64,000 nt of DNA from Aeromonas tecta (GTDB lineage: Bacteria; Pseudomonadota; Gammaproteobacteria; Enterobacterales; Aeromonadaceae): contig NZ_CDCA01000036.1 in the NCBI RefSeq assembly GCF_000820185.1, positions 124,786 through 188,785 of the forward strand. The letters run 5' to 3'. A model generated the notes under the pieces. That model was not told the origin of the DNA and did no database searches. It saw nothing but the letters and a program-made list of their open reading frames with translations. The position numbers and the translations under genes are program-made. Positions 47,932-60,909 of the stretch are shown here, in pieces. The first letter of the stretch is position 1; each line of letters begins with the position of its first letter.

Positions 47932-48729
47932 CTACATGGCGTTGGTGGATTCGAAAATCTTGTCTGCCGAGGCTTCGACGAAACCCGGGTAGAGCACACC
48001 GTCTGCCTGCAGGTAGCGCCGGGCGAACTCATAGAAGCAGCTCGGGATGGCGCGCACGCCGTCACTGAAGGCGACCTCCGCCTTGTCCGCCATGGTGGAG
48101 GATTGCTCCAGCATCACCAGGGGATCGCCCTTTATCTCACCGCCCACGCCGTTCAGCACGAAACCAGCGGCTTTTAGAGCCGCATTCACCTGTTGGATAG
48201 TTTCAAAGTCCGCCAAGCGGTTGATGTTGACCGTGAAGTGGTTGGCACGGTAGCCCCAGGCCGCCATCCAAGCCGCGTACTCACTCTCTGCCAGCAGGGT
48301 CTGGTAATCGGCCCAAGAGACCTGCCAGGGCGCGCCTGCGTAGAGGAAGGCCGGGGTATCGGTCAGGTGAGCCGGCACCTGAGCCACAAGCTTGTGGATG
48401 ATGGCCTGGGCGGTCTCGGAGAGCTCTTCTACCTTCAGCTCGCTGATGAACACCTTGGGGGCATCCGGATCGGTGTGCTCGAAGTGCTTGGCATAGAGCT
48501 TCTTGGCCTTGAACACATACTCGCCCTTCTCCTCATACCCCAGGGCGCGGAAGTGAGCCGCCAGTGTCTCCAACCCGAGTTTAGGCAGGTTGTAGGTCCG
48601 AAACGCCACGTGATCGTTGATGATGGGGGCGCCGCCTCCCAGCAGTTGGTGAACCTTGTGGGCACTGGGGGTGACTTGAATGTAGTTGTCCCACAGATGG
48701 CCAAACAGGGTCTCGATATCCTTTTGCAT
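47932..48729 (-). CDS. DUF1338 (HglS-like) protein of the ast cluster
   Basis: A 265-aa protein of the DUF1338 family, a vicinal-oxygen-chelate fold. The characterised member HglS is an iron-dependent 2-oxoadipate dioxygenase/decarboxylase that yields 2-hydroxyglutarate. His-Val-Ala-Phe-Arg-Thr near residue 40 and Asn-His-Phe-Thr-Val-Asn near 167 provide likely metal ligands, with an Arg close to each for carboxylate binding. It is the last gene after astC-astA-astD on the same strand, separated from astD by a 194-bp segment holding an astD tail echo. Its role beside arginine degradation is not known to me. Confidence 0.85.
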   Translation of the reverse strand: MQKDIETLFGHLWDNYIQVTPSAHKVHQLLGGGAPIINDHVAFRTYNLPKLGLETLAAHFRALGYEEKGEYVFKAKKLYAKHFEHTDPDAPKVFISELKVEELSETAQAIIHKLVAQVPAHLTDTPAFLYAGAPWQVSWADYQTLLAESEYAAWMAAWGYRANHFTVNINRLADFETIQQVNAALKAAGFVLNGVGGEIKGDPLVMLEQSSTMADKAEVAFSDGVRAIPSCFYEFARRYLQADGVLYPGFVEASADKIFESTNAM

Positions 48730-48788
48730 CTCTCTTTCCTTTGATTGCGGGTACAGACAAGGGCACCCTTGGATGCCCCTATTGGTTG

Positions 48789-48917
48789 TTAGAAGGTCAG
48801 GCCGGGGGAGAGCTGATCCGGCGGCATGACCGCCTTGCTATCTTCCACCGAGGCAACCTGAGATATGACACAGTCGTCGGCGGCAATGGGCCATCTTGTC
48901 TGCATCCCTATCTCCAT
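48789..48917 (-). pseudogene. tail echo of astD (42-aa open frame)
   Basis: About 97 bases (48789-48885) repeat the 3' end of astD, 135 bp downstream and in the same frame. Over the last 21 sense codons, 12 differ only synonymously, one is a replacement (Ala to Val) and one Pro codon is inserted. Both versions end in Gln-Leu-Ser-Pro-Gly-Leu-Thr-Phe-stop. An ATG at 48917, six bases after the astD stop, opens the frame for 42 residues. The divergence pattern shows that this tail evolved as coding sequence, so it is a remnant of another astD allele or paralogue. Confidence 0.8.
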
Positions 48918-48923
48918 GAACGA

Positions 48924-50411
<1,488 letters not shown>

Positions 50412-50414
50412 TCA

Positions 50415-50434
50415 CAGGCAGCCGTGGCTGCCTG
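50415..50434 (-). promoter_or_regulatory. intercistronic hairpin between astA and astD
   Basis: CAGGCAGCC / GGCTGCCTG with a short loop in the 74-bp gap. Without a T run it probably modulates mRNA stability and does not terminate. Confidence 0.4.
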
Positions 50435-50464
50435 CTTCAGATGCTGCGGTATCAATCGGGCCAA

Positions 50465-51484
50465 TTATTCCAGGTCGACGACCCGTACCATGTCGCCATT
50501 CGCCACCTTGATGGCGGCCGCCATCTTGGGCGGAATGATGGCTTCGTGCTTGTCCAGATCGACCCGGATGTTGCCGTAGCAGGCGCGGTACTGATCGAAG
50601 CGGGTGTTGCACAGCAGATAGGTATGACCGCCGATGGGCTCACCCACCAGTACCCGCAGCTTCTGGCTGCGGCGCACGCTGCGGATGTGCTTCACATCGC
50701 ATTCGACCGTGGGGCCCGCATCGAAGATGTCGACATAGCCGCGGTTCACGAAGCCTTCGTCCTGCAGCATCTTGATGGCGGGACGGGTCTTCTCGTGGGT
50801 CTGGCCGATGACGGCCCGCGCCTCGTTGCTCAGCAAGTTGACGTAGATCGGGTACTTGGGCATCAGCTCGGCAATGAAGCGCTTCTTGCCGATGCCGGTG
50901 AGATAGTCGACGGTGGGAAAATCCATCGAGAAGAAATGCTTTTGCAGCCACTCATAAAACGGGCTGTGACCGTCGCCATCGGAGACGCCACGCATCTCGG
51001 CGAACACGGTCTCATCGAACAGCTCCGGGTGCTCGGCCATAAACAGGAAGCGATGCTTGGAGAGCAGCCGACCGTTGAGCCCCTCGCGGGCGCATTCACG
51101 CAAGAACAGGGTGCACAGCTCGGAGTTACCGGTGTAGTCGTTGGACAGGGTGAGCGTCTCGACCACGTTGTAGATGCCGAGCTTGGGGGATGAGTGCACT
51201 ACCTTGCCGATGTGATAGTTGTAAAACGGCTGGGACAGGCCGACGGCCGCATCGATGGCGCAGGTACCGACCATTTCGCCGGTCTCCAGATCCTCGGCCA
51301 CGAAGAAGTAGAGGCAGTCTCCCTTGCCCGCAGGCTTGTCCAGGAAGGTCTGGGTTGAGGCATCGATCTTGCGTTGCAGCAGCTCGTCGTTCACCGGCAA
51401 TGAAGTCATGCCGGTGCCGGATTCGATGGCACAGGTTTTGAGGCCGGCGAAGTCGCGCTGCTCGATAGGACGGATAACCAACAT
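50465..51484 (-). CDS. astA: arginine N-succinyltransferase
   Basis: AstA transfers succinyl from succinyl-CoA to the alpha-amino group of arginine, committing it to ammonia-producing catabolism. The 339-aa protein starts Met-Leu-Val-Ile-Arg-Pro-Ile and has Gly-Thr-Gly-Met-Thr-Ser-Leu-Pro near 28, and the conserved Tyr-Val-Asp-Ile-Phe-Asp-Ala-Gly-Pro-Thr-Val-Glu-Cys near 240. The ATG at 51484 has GGGAG upstream; a frame extending further lacks a ribosome site. It lies between astC and astD, the usual order. Confidence 0.96.
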   Translation of the reverse strand: MLVIRPIEQRDFAGLKTCAIESGTGMTSLPVNDELLQRKIDASTQTFLDKPAGKGDCLYFFVAEDLETGEMVGTCAIDAAVGLSQPFYNYHIGKVVHSSPKLGIYNVVETLTLSNDYTGNSELCTLFLRECAREGLNGRLLSKHRFLFMAEHPELFDETVFAEMRGVSDGDGHSPFYEWLQKHFFSMDFPTVDYLTGIGKKRFIAELMPKYPIYVNLLSNEARAVIGQTHEKTRPAIKMLQDEGFVNRGYVDIFDAGPTVECDVKHIRSVRRSQKLRVLVGEPIGGHTYLLCNTRFDQYRACYGNIRVDLDKHEAIIPPKMAAAIKVANGDMVRVVDLE

Positions 51485-51511
51485 AAATGACAACTCCCTT
51501 TCATTGACGAC

Positions 51512-51550
51512 AGGTGGGGTCCCGGCTCCTGCCGGGAGGACTCCCCACCT
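51512..51550 (-). promoter_or_regulatory. strong intercistronic hairpin between astC and astA
   Basis: AGGTGGGG(A)GTCC pairs with GG(G)AC-CCCACCT around an inner CGGC/GCCG helix. It occupies most of the 89-bp gap and lacks a T run. It may lower read-through from astC into astA or protect the astC message. Confidence 0.5.
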
Positions 51551-51573
51551 CAACTAGGCTCAGGCAATCTGGA

Positions 51574-52830
<1,257 letters not shown>

Positions 52831-53068
52831 TCAAAAGTTAAATCCATGTAAACACATCGGCATTGTCACAGAAAAAAAGCTAAAAGTCTGCAACAAGCCG
52901 AGTTACAGGGAACAATGTTCGATTGCCTGTGAGATTTTAGGCAACCGCATTGCATAACGGCTCAGGGGGTGTTGGCAAGAGATAATTTGGACAGGGGGAG
53001 AGGTGAATAAAGTGTCAGAGAAAATATTTTTGACCTCCTCCCGATTCTGGGATGAGCATCACGATTTT

Positions 53069-53650
53069 TCAGGAATGGGCTAAAAAGTTGGCCAGTAATT
53101 GGTGGCCCTGCTCGCTCAAAATGCTTTCCGGGTGGAACTGCACGCCTTCCAGCGCCAGTGTTTTATGGCGCAGACCCATGATCTCGTCGACACTGCCGTC
53201 GGCCTGTTCGCTCCAGGCGGTGACCTCGAAACAGTCGGGCAGGCTGCTCCGCTCCACCACCAGCGAGTGGTAGCGGGTGACCCGCAGCGGATTGTTCAAT
53301 CCCTTGAACACCCCCTCACCCCGATGGCGGATGAGGGAGGTCTTGCCGTGCATCACCTGACGGGCACGCACCACCCGGCCGCCGAAGGCTTGGGCGAGAG
53401 ATTGATGGCCAAGACAGACACCGAGGATGGGGAGTTGGCCCGCGAAATGGCGGATGGCGGCCAGGGAGATGCCCGCCTCGTTTGGCGTGCAGGGGCCGGG
53501 GGAGATCACCAGATAGCGGGGAGCCAGCTGCGCGATGGCATCCAGGCTCAGCTCGTCGTTGCGCTTGACCACCACCTCCTGCCCCAAGGCGCCAAAATAT
53601 TGCACCAGGTTCCAGGTAAAGGAGTCGTAGTTATCTATGAGCAACAGCAT
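53069..53650 (-). CDS. pabA: aminodeoxychorismate synthase glutamine amidotransferase subunit
   Basis: PabA supplies ammonia to PabB for 4-amino-4-deoxychorismate, the precursor of folate; TrpG-type paralogues do the same for anthranilate. The 193-aa class I amidotransferase has [10 protein letters not shown] at the start, nucleophile Cys in Leu-Gly-Val-Cys-Leu-Gly-His-Gln near 79 and the His/Glu pair in Gln-Phe-His-Pro-Glu-Ser near 172. The neighbourhood (astC/argD on one side, trpS and dam region on the other) favours pabA over trpG. A 277-bp gap before astC shows no gene. Confidence 0.93.
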   Translation of the reverse strand: MLLLIDNYDSFTWNLVQYFGALGQEVVVKRNDELSLDAIAQLAPRYLVISPGPCTPNEAGISLAAIRHFAGQLPILGVCLGHQSLAQAFGGRVVRARQVMHGKTSLIRHRGEGVFKGLNNPLRVTRYHSLVVERSSLPDCFEVTAWSEQADGSVDEIMGLRHKTLALEGVQFHPESILSEQGHQLLANFLAHS

Positions 53651-53674
53651 GGGAGGGCAACCAAGGGCAGAGGA

Positions 53675-53890
53675 TCAACGATCCAGGTAGCGGCCCTGCT
53701 CCATTTCACGCTCGCGCTGGCATTCGGCCAGATAGATGGCAGCGGCGATGGCCGGGGTCTTGTGGTGCTTGTCGATGGCATTGGAGACCATCAGTTGCAG
53801 GGTATTGAGGTTCTTGGCCTTGCGAAACTTGCGCAGCCAGTGACCCTTGTCACCCAGTTCTTCAATCACGGAATTTGGTTCGACAGACAT
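53675..53890 (-). CDS. small conserved-looking protein, function unknown
   Basis: A 71-aa basic, probably helical protein starting Met-Ser-Val-Glu-Pro-Asn-Ser-Val-Ile-Glu-Glu-Leu and ending Glu-Gln-Gly-Arg-Tyr-Leu-Asp-Arg. The segment Lys-Phe-Arg-Lys-Ala-Lys-Asn-Leu-Asn-Thr is strongly basic. The ATG at 53890 has AAGAGAAAG upstream; a longer frame to 53977 overlaps a stretch without coding character. It is 24 bp before pabA on the same strand, so the two may be cotranscribed. I do not recognise the family. Confidence 0.65.
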   Translation of the reverse strand: MSVEPNSVIEELGDKGHWLRKFRKAKNLNTLQLMVSNAIDKHHKTPAIAAAIYLAECQREREMEQGRYLDR

Positions 53891-54013
53891 GCTTTCTCTT
53901 GGGGCAAACACCCGCGTTTGACATTGGAAGAAGGAATAACGAACAAGGGGTCGGGTAAAACAAAGAAAGCCAGGCAAATACCCAGCTCTCTCCTACTACA
54001 CCTTCCCAGTATG

Positions 54014-55018
54014 TCAGGCTCGAGGAACGAAGCCGACAACATCATATACGCTGGCCAGGGTTTTTTCAGCCCTTTCACGCGCCTTTTGCGCGCCTGCGGC
54101 CAAAATTGCCTGCAGATGGGTCTCATCCTGACGCAACTCACGGAAGCGTGCCTGGATGGGCTCCAGCAGGGCGACCACAGCATCGGCGGTCTCACCCTTG
54201 AGGTGACCGTACATCTTGCCTTCGAAGTGTTGCTCCAGCTCGGGGATGGAGCGCCCGGTCACCCCGGACATCAGGGTCAGCAGGTTGGAGACGCCGGGTT
54301 TGTTTTCCGGATCGAAACGCACCACCGCTGGCTCGTCAGAATCTGTCATCGCCCGCTTGATCTTCTTGATGATCTGCTTGGGATCTTCCAGCAGGCCGAT
54401 GAAGTTTGCCTCGTTGTCGTCAGACTTGGACATCTTCTTGGTCGGATCCTGCAGGCTCATCACCCGCGCGCCATCGACCGGGATGAAGGGCTCCGGCAGG
54501 CTGAACACCTCGCCGTAGAGGTTGTTGAAACGGGTGCAGATGTCGCGAGTCAGCTCCAGATGCTGCTTCTGATCGTTGCCGACCGGCACCTGATTGGCCT
54601 GATAGAGCAGGATGTCGGCCGCCATCAGTACCGGATAGCCAAACAGGCCGACGTTGACGTTGTTCTCGAAACGGGCGGACTTGTCCTTGAACTGGGTCAT
54701 CCGCGACAGCTCACCCATCTGGGTGTAGCAGTTCAGGATCCAGCCAAGCTCGGCGTGCTGCGGCACGTGAGACTGGATGAAGACGGTGCTCTTGGCGGGA
54801 TCTATGCCTACCGCCAGATAGAGAGCCGCGGCATCCAGACAGGCCTTGCGCAGGGCACCCGGCTCCTGGCGAGTGGTGATGGCATGCAGATCGACGATGC
54901 AGTAGAGGCAGTCAAAATCATCCTGCATGTTGACCCACTGGCGCAGGGCGCCAAGGTAGTTGCCTATGGTCAACTGGCCCGACGGTTGGGCCCCGCTCAA
55001 TACGATGGGTTTAGCCAT
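54014..55018 (-). CDS. trpS: tryptophanyl-tRNA synthetase
   Basis: TrpS charges tRNA-Trp. The 334-aa length equals the E. coli enzyme. The class I HIGH-equivalent is Thr-Ile-Gly-Asn (17-20) in [10 protein letters not shown]. The Lys-Met-Ser-Lys-Ser motif lies near residue 196. It is the last gene of the aroK-aroB-damX-dam-rpe-gph-trpS series, 17 bp after gph. Confidence 0.97.
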   Translation of the reverse strand: MAKPIVLSGAQPSGQLTIGNYLGALRQWVNMQDDFDCLYCIVDLHAITTRQEPGALRKACLDAAALYLAVGIDPAKSTVFIQSHVPQHAELGWILNCYTQMGELSRMTQFKDKSARFENNVNVGLFGYPVLMAADILLYQANQVPVGNDQKQHLELTRDICTRFNNLYGEVFSLPEPFIPVDGARVMSLQDPTKKMSKSDDNEANFIGLLEDPKQIIKKIKRAMTDSDEPAVVRFDPENKPGVSNLLTLMSGVTGRSIPELEQHFEGKMYGHLKGETADAVVALLEPIQARFRELRQDETHLQAILAAGAQKARERAEKTLASVYDVVGFVPRA

Positions 55019-55035
55019 GAGTGTTCTGATCCTTG

Positions 55036-55704
55036 TTATTCAACCAGCAGGGCATCGAGCTGAGCAAACTGCTCGCATACCCAGTCCGGGCGGGAATCTG
55101 CAATGGGGCGGCCATAGTTATAGCCGTAGGTAAGCCCCACTACCTTCATGCTGGCGGCCTGGGCGGCCAGCACGTCATTTTCGGAGTCGCCCACCATCAG
55201 GGTGCGAGCGGGGCTGACGCCCAGTGCCTGGCAAGCATGCAACAGCGGGGCCGGGCTCGGCTTCTTCGGTTCCACACAGTTGCCACCCAGCCAGAGTGCG
55301 AAGCAATCACTGATGCCGAGGGCATCGAGGATGGGTTGCACAAAGTGACTCGGCTTGTTGGTCACCACGGCTTGCCGGTAACCGAGTTGCTGCAGGCGGC
55401 GCAGGCTCTGCTCGACCCCCTCATACATGGTCAGCCCTTCCAGCAGGCAGGCCTGGTAATGGCTGTCGAACAGCGGGCGGGCCTTGGCAAACAACTCGGG
55501 AGCACCGCGGTAATCCAGCGCGCGCTGGATCAGCTTGTCGGCGCCATTGCCGACCCAGGTGCGCACCACGGCTTCCTCCGCCTCGGCCAGCCCCAGCTCG
55601 CTGAGGGTACGGTTGACCGCCAACGCCAGCTGGGAGGCGCTGTCAATCAGGGTGCCGTCCAGATCGAACAGCACCAGATCGAATTCACGCTCAGCGTTTG
55701 ACAT
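55036..55704 (-). CDS. gph: phosphoglycolate phosphatase
   Basis: Gph dephosphorylates 2-phosphoglycolate, formed during repair of oxidised DNA ends. The 222-aa HAD phosphatase is somewhat shorter than E. coli Gph (252). It has [11 protein letters not shown] near residue 15, Val-Thr-Asn-Lys-Pro and Met-Val-Gly-Asp-Ser-Glu-Asn-Asp. The ATG at 55704 lies 14 bp inside the end of rpe, so translation is coupled. Confidence 0.94.
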   Translation of the reverse strand: MSNAEREFDLVLFDLDGTLIDSASQLALAVNRTLSELGLAEAEEAVVRTWVGNGADKLIQRALDYRGAPELFAKARPLFDSHYQACLLEGLTMYEGVEQSLRRLQQLGYRQAVVTNKPSHFVQPILDALGISDCFALWLGGNCVEPKKPSPAPLLHACQALGVSPARTLMVGDSENDVLAAQAASMKVVGLTYGYNYGRPIADSRPDWVCEQFAQLDALLVE

Positions 55705-56365
55705 GGCTAAGCTCCGCGCGCATCTGATCGATGACCGCCTTGTAATCTGGCTGACTGAAGATGGCAGAGCCGGCCACAAACATGTCGGCACCGGCCGCTG
55801 CGATCTCGCGGATGTTGTCCACTTTGACTCCACCGTCAATCTCGAGGCGAATGTCACGGCCGCTCTCGTCGATCAGGCGGCGCACCTGGCGCAGCTTGTC
55901 GAGGGTGCCGGGGATAAAGCTCTGACCACCGAAGCCCGGGTTGACCGACATCAGCAGGATCACGTCCAGCTTATCCATCACGTACTCGAGGCAGGAGAGC
56001 GGGGTGGCCGGGTTCAGCACCAGACCGGCCTGGCAGCCCTGCTCCTTGATGAGACCCAGGGTGCGATCCACGTGATCGGAGGCTTCCGGGTGGAAGGTGA
56101 TCAGATCGGCGCCCGCTTTGGCAAAATCAGGAACGATGCGATCAACCGGCTTGACCATCAGGTGCACATCGATGAGCGCCTTGATGCCATAGTCGCGCAG
56201 GGCCTGACAGACCATGGGGCCTATGGTCAGGTTGGGGACATAGTGGTTGTCCATCACATCGAAATGCACCACGTCGGCACCGGCGGCCAGCACCTTGGCG
56301 ACATCCTCACCCAGACGGGCGAAGTCGGCGGAGAGGATCGAGGGGGCAATCAGAAAGTCTTTCAT
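55691..56365 (-). CDS. rpe: ribulose-phosphate 3-epimerase
   Basis: Rpe interconverts ribulose 5-phosphate and xylulose 5-phosphate. The 224-aa TIM-barrel protein starts [14 protein letters not shown]. It has [11 protein letters not shown], with metal ligands, and Val-Asn-Pro-Gly-Phe-Gly-Gly-Gln. The ATG at 56365 gives the family start; an ATG nine bases upstream is possible. It follows dam after a 243-bp gap and overlaps gph. Confidence 0.96.
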   Translation of the reverse strand: MKDFLIAPSILSADFARLGEDVAKVLAAGADVVHFDVMDNHYVPNLTIGPMVCQALRDYGIKALIDVHLMVKPVDRIVPDFAKAGADLITFHPEASDHVDRTLGLIKEQGCQAGLVLNPATPLSCLEYVMDKLDVILLMSVNPGFGGQSFIPGTLDKLRQVRRLIDESGRDIRLEIDGGVKVDNIREIAAAGADMFVAGSAIFSQPDYKAVIDQMRAELSHVKR

Positions 56366-56579
56366 CAGCGTCATCCATTGGCAGCGTGGCAGAAAAAACG
56401 GCGCGATTTTACCGTAAAAGTCAGTCGAAAACGACATGAAAACGGGTAACCGAGTTTACCGCGCCCCTTCGCCGAAAACGACCGGCAAGCGGGCCAAACA
56501 GCATTTGGCATGCCGGACCCCATCTCAAACCCTGAAACCACCGTCAGCGGTCAGCAACAGGGTCACGGAGCGGAAACGG

Positions 56580-56601
56580 CGGCGGCACCCTGAGGTGCCG
56601 C
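56580..56601 (-). terminator. hairpin after dam
   Basis: GGCGGCACC / GGTGCCGCC with a short loop just after the dam stop codon, without a T run. It may attenuate transcription into rpe or stabilise the dam message. Confidence 0.4.
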
Positions 56602-56608
56602 CAGCAAA

Positions 56609-57481
56609 CTAACCCAGGGAGACCAATTCGGTGTCGCTGGGGTAATAACCCTGCTCGGGCGCGATGCCGGGCGGATAGAGCGCCAGCAACTCGGCCACCT
56701 TGTTGCGACCGCTGCCGTTGCGACTGATGGTACGCTTGACCAGGATCTCGTCCAGTCTGGCGCCGCGATAAAGCTCACGGGTCAGCTCGATGTCGTGATT
56801 GCTGATAAGCACCGGCACCCCCTTGTGGGCGGCGGTGTGACGCGCGAGGCGCGCCAGCAGGGCCTGATCATCCAGGGTAAAGCCGCCAGCCGAGTAGCTG
56901 GTGAAGCTGGCCGTGGTGGAGAGCGGCGCATAGGGGGGATCGCAGTAGATCACCCAGTCTTCTTGCGCCCTGGCCATGGCATCGGCGTAGCTTTCGCAGA
57001 TGAAGGTGGCCTTTTGCGCCTTCTCGGCGAAGGCCCACAGCTCCTTCTCCGGGAAATAGGGTTTCTTGTAAGAACCGAACGGCACATTGAAACCGCCCTT
57101 CTTGTTGTAACGGCACAAGCCGTTGAAGCCATGACGGTTCAAGAACAAGAACAGCTGGGCCCGCTCAAACCCGGCCTCGGTCTGGTTGAACTGGGTACGC
57201 AGCCGGTAGTAGGCGGTCTTGTGGTTATGTTCGGCCACAAACAGCTTGCGCGCCTCGCGGATGAAATTGTCCGGTTTCTGCTTGAGATGGTTATAGAGAC
57301 CGATCAGATCCGGATTGATGTCGTTGAGCACGTAGGCATCGTAATTGGTGTTGAGAAACACGGAGCCAGCCCCGACGAAGGGCTCCAACAACACACGCCC
57401 GGCCGGCAACCGCTCGGCTATCTCTTCGGCCAGGGAGTATTTTCCCCCGGCCCATTTTAAAAACGCGCGTGTTTTTTTCAT
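56609..57481 (-). CDS. dam: DNA adenine methyltransferase
   Basis: Dam methylates the adenine in GATC for mismatch repair and replication timing. The 290-aa protein begins with the S-adenosylmethionine motif Phe-Leu-Lys-Trp-Ala-Gly-Gly-Lys. It has Glu-Pro-Phe-Val-Gly-Ala-Gly-Ser-Val-Phe and the catalytic Asp-Pro-Pro-Tyr near 182. Arg-Asn-Gly-Ser-Gly-Arg-Asn near 250 fits the Dam C terminus. It is longer than E. coli Dam (278). damX lies 70 bp upstream. Confidence 0.96.
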   Translation of the reverse strand: MKKTRAFLKWAGGKYSLAEEIAERLPAGRVLLEPFVGAGSVFLNTNYDAYVLNDINPDLIGLYNHLKQKPDNFIREARKLFVAEHNHKTAYYRLRTQFNQTEAGFERAQLFLFLNRHGFNGLCRYNKKGGFNVPFGSYKKPYFPEKELWAFAEKAQKATFICESYADAMARAQEDWVIYCDPPYAPLSTTASFTSYSAGGFTLDDQALLARLARHTAAHKGVPVLISNHDIELTRELYRGARLDEILVKRTISRNGSGRNKVAELLALYPPGIAPEQGYYPSDTELVSLG

Positions 57482-57551
57482 GGAAATCCGGTGTTAAGAA
57501 GGCATTGCCCAAAAAAGGGGGAAGATTCTACCCCCTTACTGGGCGCAATGG

Positions 57552-59111
57552 CTATTGCTTCAACTCTTTTTGTATCTGGGCAAAGGACTTGGGCCAGGGC
57601 TGTCCCTTGAGCAAGGCAGGAGACAGCTTGCGGATAGCGGCCTTAGCCTGGGTGCTGTTGGCATAATCACCCTGTATCACCACATACCAGGGACTGCCAC
57701 GGAAGCGAGTCTTGTAGACCCAGATCTTGCCCGCCAAGCCGTTTTCGGCCACAAACTTGTCGACCGCCTGGGTATTGCTCGCCCCCATCAGCTGGATGCT
57801 GTAGTGGTTCCTGGCCTTCTTGTTCAGGGTCGCGGCCGGTGTCAGTGCCACCTTGGGCGCCGCAACGGCCATGGGCTCTGCCGTTGGTGTAGCTTTGACT
57901 GCCCCATTGGCCGCAGGCACGCCGCCGAGGGTCTTGGAAGAAGTAGCTGGTTGACTGGCTGGCGTCGCCATTTGAGTAGAGGCAGCCTGGGAACTAACTC
58001 CCGTCAGCTCATCCACCACCGCCGTGGGCAACGCGCCGCTGACGTTGGGCTGCTTCATCAGCTTCTCGACCACCTCGTCGGAGATGACCACCCGGCGCCC
58101 CTCGTAGTTGGTCGACTCGGTCGTCACCGTCTCGCTCTCAACCTTCTTGGGCAGCGGCTTGGCATCGGGTTGCCAGTCTCGCGCCAGCTGATTACTGCTC
58201 TGATTCGTCGATGTGGCTCCGTCAGTGGCCTGGGCGGTGCTGGTCGCGCCAGCGTTCAGTGGATCGCTGCTAACGGGATCAGGCAGCGTCATATCTTGGG
58301 ACGAAGCCTGGGTGTCATTTTTGCCCTCGTTATCGAACAGGGGCAGATAGCTCAGGGCCAGCAGGCCAGCCGCAACCAGCGCCAACACTATCGCTATCTT
58401 CTTGACGGGCAACTCGGCCTGACGTTTCTTGGGCCTTCTGTCGGTCATGATATCCTCCAATGACTGCATGATGGCGGACGGATGTCCATTTGCCGCACTC
58501 AGAATCTCTTCAACTTTCAGCTTGGACAAGAGGGCCGTCGGGATCTTGAGCGCCTTGGCCTTCTCATACAAGAAGATGCGCTGCTCCGGCGCACTCAGTG
58601 GCGCGACTTCAAGCTCGAGCGCGGGCATGGCCCGCCCCTTGAGCTGCGGCTTCTGGCTGCGACACCAGGCGTCATTGCCCGACAGCAGGATTGCCAGCTT
58701 GTGGGGGGTATCGAGGGTATCGTTATGGCGGCACAGCGCCCACAGCTCTCCGACCAATTCGGCAGGTAGCTCGTCGGCGCGTTCAATGGCCAGCAGCAGG
58801 GTCGAGGATTTCCCCTCGAGCATGCGAAAGAAGCTGTCAGCCAGCGCATCCTGCGGATTGAACAGTGGCCTGGCCACCACCTGCTGCAACAACAACTGGC
58901 GCACATCCGCCATCTTCATGGCGGCGCTGCCAATGAGGCTCACTACCCGCACGCAGTCAGGCAACTGGCCCAACAAGGATTCGCACAGGGTGCCACGACC
59001 GCTGCCGGCTTTACCGGAGAGAAAAATAAAGGGGTGATTGAATTCAATCAGGTGCAGCAGCCGGTCAACCAGCTGCCGCTGGGAAGGAAGTTTAAGTAAT
59101 TTATTCGTCAC
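57552..59111 (-). CDS. damX: DamX: AAA-type ATPase domain fused to a SPOR cell-division domain
   Basis: About 519 aa. Residues 1-225 resemble an ExeA/AAA-type ATPase, with a P-loop-like [10 protein letters not shown] where the usual lysine before Gly/Thr is Arg, and a Walker B-like Leu-Leu-Leu-Ala-Ile-Glu. One membrane helix follows (about 236-255), then a long Ser/Thr/Ala-rich periplasmic linker. A C-terminal SPOR domain (about 435-519) binds peptidoglycan without stem peptides at the septum. E. coli DamX lacks the ATPase part. The GTG at 59111 overlaps the aroB stop; a TTG four codons earlier is possible. Confidence 0.9.
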   Translation of the reverse strand: MTNKLLKLPSQRQLVDRLLHLIEFNHPFIFLSGKAGSGRGTLCESLLGQLPDCVRVVSLIGSAAMKMADVRQLLLQQVVARPLFNPQDALADSFFRMLEGKSSTLLLAIERADELPAELVGELWALCRHNDTLDTPHKLAILLSGNDAWCRSQKPQLKGRAMPALELEVAPLSAPEQRIFLYEKAKALKIPTALLSKLKVEEILSAANGHPSAIMQSLEDIMTDRRPKKRQAELPVKKIAIVLALVAAGLLALSYLPLFDNEGKNDTQASSQDMTLPDPVSSDPLNAGATSTAQATDGATSTNQSSNQLARDWQPDAKPLPKKVESETVTTESTNYEGRRVVISDEVVEKLMKQPNVSGALPTAVVDELTGVSSQAASTQMATPASQPATSSKTLGGVPAANGAVKATPTAEPMAVAAPKVALTPAATLNKKARNHYSIQLMGASNTQAVDKFVAENGLAGKIWVYKTRFRGSPWYVVIQGDYANSTQAKAAIRKLSPALLKGQPWPKSFAQIQKELKQ

Positions 59112-60183
59112 GACCAGACTCAATCACCGCCATTAATTGTGCATCTGTCACATCGGCTACTACTTGGGCATGGCCAATCCCGACCGGCAATACAAGTCGC
59201 AACTTGCCTTCCAGCACCTTCTTGTCACGGCGCATATGACGAATAAAGGCGGCAAAATTCATCTCGGGCGGTGCCTGAACCGGCAGATCCGCCGCTAGCA
59301 GCAGGTTGCGGATCCGAGCAACCTGAGCCGCATCCAGATCGCCACGGGCCTCGGCCGTTATCGCCGCCAACATCATGCCAGCCGCGACCGCCTCGCCATG
59401 CAGCCAGTTACCGTAGCCTTTCTCGGCTTCGATGGCATGGCCGAAGGTGTGACCCAGATTCAGCAAGGCACGCACACCCTGCTCGGTCTCATCCTGCGTC
59501 ACCACATCGGCCTTGATCTCACAGCAACGGCGAATGGCATAAGAGAGTGCGGCAGTGTCAAGCTGCTGCAGACGCACCATGTTGGCTTCGAGCCAGATGA
59601 AGAATTCAACGTCCCAAATGATGCCATACTTGATCACCTCGGCCATGCCGGCGGCAAACTCACGCGCAGGCAGGGTCTTGAGGCAGTCGGTGTCGATGAT
59701 GACATGCTTGGGCTGATAGAAGGCACCCACCATGTTTTTGCCAAGGGGGTGGTTGACGGCGGTTTTGCCGCCGACGGAGGAATCTACTTGGGAGAGCAGC
59801 GTGGTAGGCACTTGAATAAACGGAATGCCACGTTGATAGCTTGCCGCAGCGAAGCCGACAACGTCACCTATCACGCCGCCCCCCAGGGCGATGAGAGTGG
59901 TATCACGCCCATGGTTGGTTTCCAGCAGGGCGGACATGATCCGCTCGAAGGTTGCCAAGGTTTTATAGGCCTCGCCATCCGGCAGGATCAGGTGCTCGAC
60001 CTGAAAACCGGACAACAGCTGAATGACCTGCTCAAGATACAAGGGGGCAACGACAGTGTTGGTCACTATCATGACCCGCTTGCCCTTGATCGACTGCGTC
60101 AGCACCTCGGGGTGTTGCAACAGACCTGCAGCTATCTCAATCGGGTAGCTGCGTTCACCCAGTTCGACCTTCAACCTTTCCAT
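59101..60183 (-). CDS. aroB: 3-dehydroquinate synthase
   Basis: AroB cyclises DAHP to 3-dehydroquinate, the second shikimate step, using NAD and zinc. The 360-aa protein has [11 protein letters not shown] near 105. [17 protein letters not shown] and the zinc ligands in Asn-Leu-Gly-His-Thr-Phe-Gly-His-Ala are present. It follows aroK by 16 bp and overlaps damX. Confidence 0.97.
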   Translation of the reverse strand: MERLKVELGERSYPIEIAAGLLQHPEVLTQSIKGKRVMIVTNTVVAPLYLEQVIQLLSGFQVEHLILPDGEAYKTLATFERIMSALLETNHGRDTTLIALGGGVIGDVVGFAAASYQRGIPFIQVPTTLLSQVDSSVGGKTAVNHPLGKNMVGAFYQPKHVIIDTDCLKTLPAREFAAGMAEVIKYGIIWDVEFFIWLEANMVRLQQLDTAALSYAIRRCCEIKADVVTQDETEQGVRALLNLGHTFGHAIEAEKGYGNWLHGEAVAAGMMLAAITAEARGDLDAAQVARIRNLLLAADLPVQAPPEMNFAAFIRHMRRDKKVLEGKLRLVLPVGIGHAQVVADVTDAQLMAVIESGRDE

Positions 60184-60199
60184 GGACGTCCTCTATTGA

Positions 60200-60718
60200 T
60201 TACATGCCAATCAACTTAACAATCTGATTGGCAACAATTTTAGCGCTCTGATCATCCGTCTGGATGACAAAGTCAGCCACTTCTTCGTACAGTGCATTGC
60301 GCTCTTGCGCCAGACGCTCCAGCACCTCACGCGGGGGCTCTTCGGTTTGCAGCAGGGGACGACGCTTGTCCCGCTGGGTACGAGCCAGCTGCTTCTCAAT
60401 GGTGGTTTCGAGGTAGACCACGATGCCGCGCGCAGAGAGTTTGTTGCGAGTTTCGCGACTCATGATGGCACCACCGCCCGTAGCCAGCACGATACCCTGC
60501 TGCTCGGCGAGGTCGCCTATCACTTTCTCTTCGCGGATCCGGAAACCCTCTTCGCCTTCAACATCGAACACCCAGCCGATATCGGCACCACTGCGGCGCT
60601 CAATCTCATGATCTGAGTCGAAAAACTCCATGTGCAGTTGTTCTGCCAGATGTCTACCTATGGTGCTCTTGCCCGCACCCATGGGACCTATCAGGAAAAT
60701 ATTGCGTTTCTCAGCCAT
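60200..60718 (-). CDS. aroK: shikimate kinase I
   Basis: AroK phosphorylates shikimate with ATP. The 172-aa protein (173 in E. coli) has the P-loop Gly-Pro-Met-Gly-Ala-Gly-Lys-Ser (11-18), Asp-Ser-Asp near 34 for shikimate and Gly-Gly-Gly-Ala near 80. Arg-Arg-Pro-Leu-Leu lies in the lid. It lies between pilQ and aroB, exactly as hofQ-aroK-aroB in E. coli. Confidence 0.97.
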   Translation of the reverse strand: MAEKRNIFLIGPMGAGKSTIGRHLAEQLHMEFFDSDHEIERRSGADIGWVFDVEGEEGFRIREEKVIGDLAEQQGIVLATGGGAIMSRETRNKLSARGIVVYLETTIEKQLARTQRDKRRPLLQTEEPPREVLERLAQERNALYEEVADFVIQTDDQSAKIVANQIVKLIGM

Positions 60719-60846
60719 GTCTTTTCGTTAGTAATTACAAACTGTATGGCCCCGGTAAACAGTCGACCGGGGTACCTATGAACCTTATCTTGCGATGGAT
60801 CAGGAGGGGGATTATCTCAATAGAAATCAGGACTGGCAACCGCAGC

Positions 60847-60877
60847 CCTTACGCCCCAACCTCATTGGGGCGTAAGG
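60847..60877 (-). terminator. hairpin between pilQ and aroK
   Basis: CCTTACGCCCCAA / TTGGGGCGTAAGG with a five-base loop, 33 bp after pilQ. Without a T run it may attenuate, so that aroK is read partly from its own promoter in the following 130 bp. Confidence 0.5.
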
Positions 60878-60909
60878 TTATATGTGTTTTACCCTCATAT
60901 GTAAAGCAT

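Noticed and set aside
53001-53020. ARG box before astC
   Set aside because: GTGAATAAAGTGTCA has only one good half-site; a functional ArgR operator normally needs two adjacent boxes.
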